Shown here: positions 5,909-8,091 of the stretch, one piece after another
Layout of the letters: the number at the start of each line of letters is the position of its first letter
Numbering within the stretch: the stretch's first letter is position 1
From: CAZECE01 sp964510525
GTDB lineage: Bacteria > Pseudomonadota > Gammaproteobacteria > Pseudomonadales > JANQJO01
Direction of reading: 5' to 3'
NCBI GenBank assembly: GCA_964510525.1
Contig: CAZECE010000023.1
Coordinates: 1 to 8,091, forward strand
DNA: 8,091 nt
The notes under the pieces: model-generated
What the model was told of the DNA's origin: nothing
Seen by the model: only the letters and a program-made list of their open reading frames with translations
Database searches by the model: none
Position numbers and translations under genes: made by a program

Positions 5909-6769
5909 CTAATCCTTCATTGTTAGAAATTTCGGCAAGTGACACGCCGACACTAACAGCTCCGGTGTTAAATAACGCGTCTCAGGCAATACGCCACCTT
6001 GTTTCAGCAATTCGCCCACTTGTTCAAACGCTAACGTATTTTCCTTAGAAGACAAGGTCGCACTCCACCAACCCGATGGGTAAATCGGCTGCGGGAAAGT
6101 TAAGGTTTTAATCTGCGCCATACCCAATTGAGACAAAGTTTCGTGCATCGGCAAAATCAAAGAGTCACCATGCAACAGCGGGGATTCACTTTGCTGCACT
6201 AAGATGCCATTGGGTTTTAAGACCCGTTTGCAATGCGATAAAAAACCATCCGAAAACAACACCTCCGCCGGCCCAACAGGATCCGTCGAATCGACAATCA
6301 ACACATCCAAAGTATCATCGGCCTGAGACTGCACCCACTGATTGCCGTCTTCAAAGCACAACTGCACCCTAGGATCGCTCAGTGCCTGAGTGATGTCTGG
6401 GAAAAACTGCTTTGATACCTCAGTGACTCGTTCATCGAGTTCAATCTGGGTGATGGATTGAACGTTTGAGTATTTGGCCAGCTCAGTAACAATGCCACCG
6501 TCCCCACCCCCAATCACCGCAACGTTTTGGGCATTAGGCAACAAGCTCATGGCCGGATGCGTCATCATTTCATGATAGATAAAATGGTCACGCTCACTGA
6601 CCATGGTACAACCATCTAACACCAACAGATGCCCGAAGGTCTCGGTGTGGTACACTTCAATTTTTTGATACTGAGATTGCTCTGAATGGCACATCTCTCG
6701 TACTTTTAATCCAAAACACGTCCCTGAGGACTCAAAATATTCTACAAACCAGTTCTCACGATTTTCCAT
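5909..6769 (-). CDS. speE: Spermidine synthase (polyamine aminopropyltransferase)
   Basis: A 286-residue enzyme that transfers the aminopropyl group of decarboxylated S-adenosylmethionine to putrescine, giving spermidine and methylthioadenosine; cytoplasmic, normally a dimer. Length matches the E. coli enzyme (288). Visible features: the N-terminal beta domain with YQKIEVYHTETFGHLLVLDG; IYHEMMTHPA around Tyr65; the Rossmann nucleotide loop VIGGGDGG (GGGDGG 87-92); acidic Glu110 in QIELDERV; catalytic Asp160 in VDSTDPVGPAEVLF; and the substrate-site PIYPSGWWS near 228-236. The ATG at 6769 has GAGG nine bases upstream and fits the family N-terminus. The gene converges on amtB (94 bases between stops) and diverges from speA with only 6 bases between start codons. 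No speD lies beside it here, unlike the E. coli speED pair. Confidence 0.97.
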   Translation of the reverse strand: MENRENWFVEYFESSGTCFGLKVREMCHSEQSQYQKIEVYHTETFGHLLVLDGCTMVSERDHFIYHEMMTHPAMSLLPNAQNVAVIGGGDGGIVTELAKYSNVQSITQIELDERVTEVSKQFFPDITQALSDPRVQLCFEDGNQWVQSQADDTLDVLIVDSTDPVGPAEVLFSDGFLSHCKRVLKPNGILVQQSESPLLHGDSLILPMHETLSQLGMAQIKTLTFPQPIYPSGWWSATLSSKENTLAFEQVGELLKQGGVLPETRYLTPELLVSACHLPKFLTMKD

Positions 6770-6775
6770 CTAACC
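6770..6775. other. Six-base gap between divergent speE and speA start codons
   Basis: The speE ATG (minus strand, 6769) and speA ATG (plus strand, 6776) are separated only by CTAACC. The GAGG binding site of speE therefore lies within speA codons, and any leader of speA lies within speE codons. I could not identify a convincing promoter for either gene in the neighbouring coding sequence. Confidence 0.7.
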
Positions 6776-8091
6776 ATGCCTCATTCAACTCAATCACAAC
6801 ATCTCAACCAACTGACTCAACACATTCAACACTGGGGTCATGGGTACTTTGGCATTAACGATGCCGGGGAGCTCGAAGTCCGCATTCCATCAGCAAATTC
6901 AAGTCACCATGCCGTCCGTTTAACCCAACTCTCCGCAGCGCTGAAAACAGCCGGCGTACGCCAACCCACCATTATTCGCTTTTTAGACATCCTCGAACAA
7001 CAGCTGCTACAACTGCAACAAGCCTTCATCAACAACCTGCAACAACACGCGTTAGCGGAACGCTTTTTAATCGCTTACCCAATCAAAGTCAATCAGCATC
7101 ATTTGGTTGTTGAAACCTTACAACAAACTTTACCCCAAGATAACTCCAGCCATTTTGGCTTAGAAGCCGGCAGCAAACCCGAATTGCTCGCGGCCATGGC
7201 AATGGCCGCACACCCCAATCAAACCATTATTTGCAATGGCTACAAAGACTTAGAATTCATTCAGCTGGCACTGATCAGTCGGCAAATGGGGCTGAATACC
7301 CTGATCGTGATCGAAAAATTATCCGAGGTGGCACTGATCGCTCAAGCGGCCAAAGCACTGGGCATCCAGCCCGCTTTGGGCGTTCGAGTACGTCTCCACC
7401 GCACCGGCAATGGCAACTGGCAAAACACCGGCGGCCACAAATCCAAATTTGGCCTCAACGCCAGCCAACTCTTGAGCCTGATCGAGCAATTGAACGCCCA
7501 TCAACTCATCGATCAACTTGAATTGTTGCACATCCACATTGGCTCCCAGGTCTCCCAACTCGAGGACATCAAGCTGTGTGCGGCTGAAGCCGCTCGTTAT
7601 TTTGTTGAGCTGAGTCAGCATGGCGCCCCCCTGCAATACTTCGACGTGGGCGGCGGCTTGGCCATTGATTACGATGGCTCACAATCTCAAGGGTACTTTT
7701 CAGCCGACTATCAGTTTGAAGATTACGCGCAGGGTATCGTGACGCAACTGTTAGAACACTGTCAAAAAGCGCAACTGGACTTTCCGACCCTGGTGATTGA
7801 ATCTGGGCGAGCACTAACCGCCCACCATGCCATGATTTTAACCCAAGTCATCGACTACGAAACCAAGCCTCGCCTCACTGATGAGGCGCTTTCCCAGACC
7901 GGACACTCATCACAAACACCGTTATTACGAGCGCCGTTATTGAAAGTTCTGCGGTCTTTACATCAAAGCACACTGAATATCGAACGGATCGAAGACAGTC
8001 ATACTCTGTGGCGAGAATTGCAAGACGGCTTTCATGCCATTGAAACTGAGTTTTTTCATCACACCATCAGTCTTGCCGAAAAAGCGCAATG
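6776..8091 (+). CDS. speA: Biosynthetic arginine decarboxylase, 3' part beyond window
   Basis: The first 438 codons of a PLP-dependent arginine decarboxylase (fold type III, alanine-racemase-like barrel), which converts arginine to agmatine, the first step of the arginine route to putrescine. The family is usually about 630-660 residues, so roughly a third is missing past the right edge. Visible motifs: the N-terminal HWGHGYFGINDAGEL; the PLP lysine Lys104 in AYPIKVNQ; FGLEAGSKPEL; IICNGYKDLEFI; VIEKLSE; LGVRVRL; GGHKSKFGL; LHIHIGSQ (251-258); DVGGGLAIDYDG; and IESGRALTAHHA (341-352), preceding the usual inserted domain. ATG 6776 is the only plausible start before the conserved N-terminus; the frame opens after a stop at 6725-6727. 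No Shine-Dalgarno precedes it. It diverges from speE with 6 bases between start codons, so its promoter probably lies within speE. Confidence 0.96.
   Translation, partial: MPHSTQSQHLNQLTQHIQHWGHGYFGINDAGELEVRIPSANSSHHAVRLTQLSAALKTAGVRQPTIIRFLDILEQQLLQLQQAFINNLQQHALAERFLIAYPIKVNQHHLVVETLQQTLPQDNSSHFGLEAGSKPELLAAMAMAAHPNQTIICNGYKDLEFIQLALISRQMGLNTLIVIEKLSEVALIAQAAKALGIQPALGVRVRLHRTGNGNWQNTGGHKSKFGLNASQLLSLIEQLNAHQLIDQLELLHIHIGSQVSQLEDIKLCAAEAARYFVELSQHGAPLQYFDVGGGLAIDYDGSQSQGYFSADYQFEDYAQGIVTQLLEHCQKAQLDFPTLVIESGRALTAHHAMILTQVIDYETKPRLTDEALSQTGHSSQTPLLRAPLLKVLRSLHQSTLNIERIEDSHTLWRELQDGFHAIETEFFHHTISLAEKAQ

Noticed and set aside
7231..7814. Frames of 81-105 residues inside speA
   Set aside because: speA is open through the whole region with PLP-decarboxylase motifs. 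These are shadows.
1..8091. CRISPR arrays, tRNA or rRNA genes, IS transposases
   Set aside because: I saw no spaced direct repeats, no tRNA-like cloverleaf at the element junction or elsewhere, and no DDE transposase frame. This was by eye, so a covariance-model scan could still find something.

Overview
The window looks like chromosomal DNA of a gammaproteobacterium, probably of the Oceanospirillales/Pseudomonadales type and possibly marine. I infer this from gene content and order: ubiK and comM diverge from glnK-amtB, an arrangement I recall from Pseudomonas, and spermidine synthase and biosynthetic arginine decarboxylase lie nearby. Base composition is moderate. No species can be named from the sequence alone.

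Left part (1 to about 1390): the end of an inserted element. It carries a tyrosine recombinase on the minus strand that runs off the left edge, a small overlapping reading frame upstream of it, a pair of 13-bp direct repeats and a GC-rich hairpin. The hairpin lies exactly where the next gene, a DJ-1/PfpI family gene, stops resembling its family. The element has therefore probably replaced the 3' end of that gene.

Middle-left (about 1390 to 3882): a minus-strand gene run, ubiK, then comM/yifB, then the truncated DJ-1/PfpI gene. Gaps are short (18 and 33 bases) and each start has its own Shine-Dalgarno sequence, so this is probably one operon.

Centre (3883 to 5880): a 297-base divergent control region and the nitrogen operon glnK-amtB, which ends at a strong intrinsic terminator. 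The control region contains a perfect NtrC operator (GCACC-N5-GGTGC), a possible sigma-54 promoter with intact GG/GC elements, and a possible sigma-70 promoter close to glnK. Together these suggest activation under nitrogen limitation. GlnK (PII) would then gate the AmtB ammonium channel.

Right part (5909 to 8091): two polyamine genes transcribed divergently. speE (spermidine synthase) is on the minus strand. speA (biosynthetic arginine decarboxylase) is on the plus strand and is cut by the right edge. Their start codons are only 6 bases apart, so the 5' control signals of each must lie inside the coding sequence of the other or inside these 6 bases. SpeA makes agmatine from arginine and SpeE makes spermidine from putrescine. 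The enzymes between them (agmatine to putrescine, and S-adenosylmethionine decarboxylase) are not in the window.

The most unusual features are the element/pfpI junction and the nearly overlapping speE/speA starts. The remainder is conserved housekeeping sequence.
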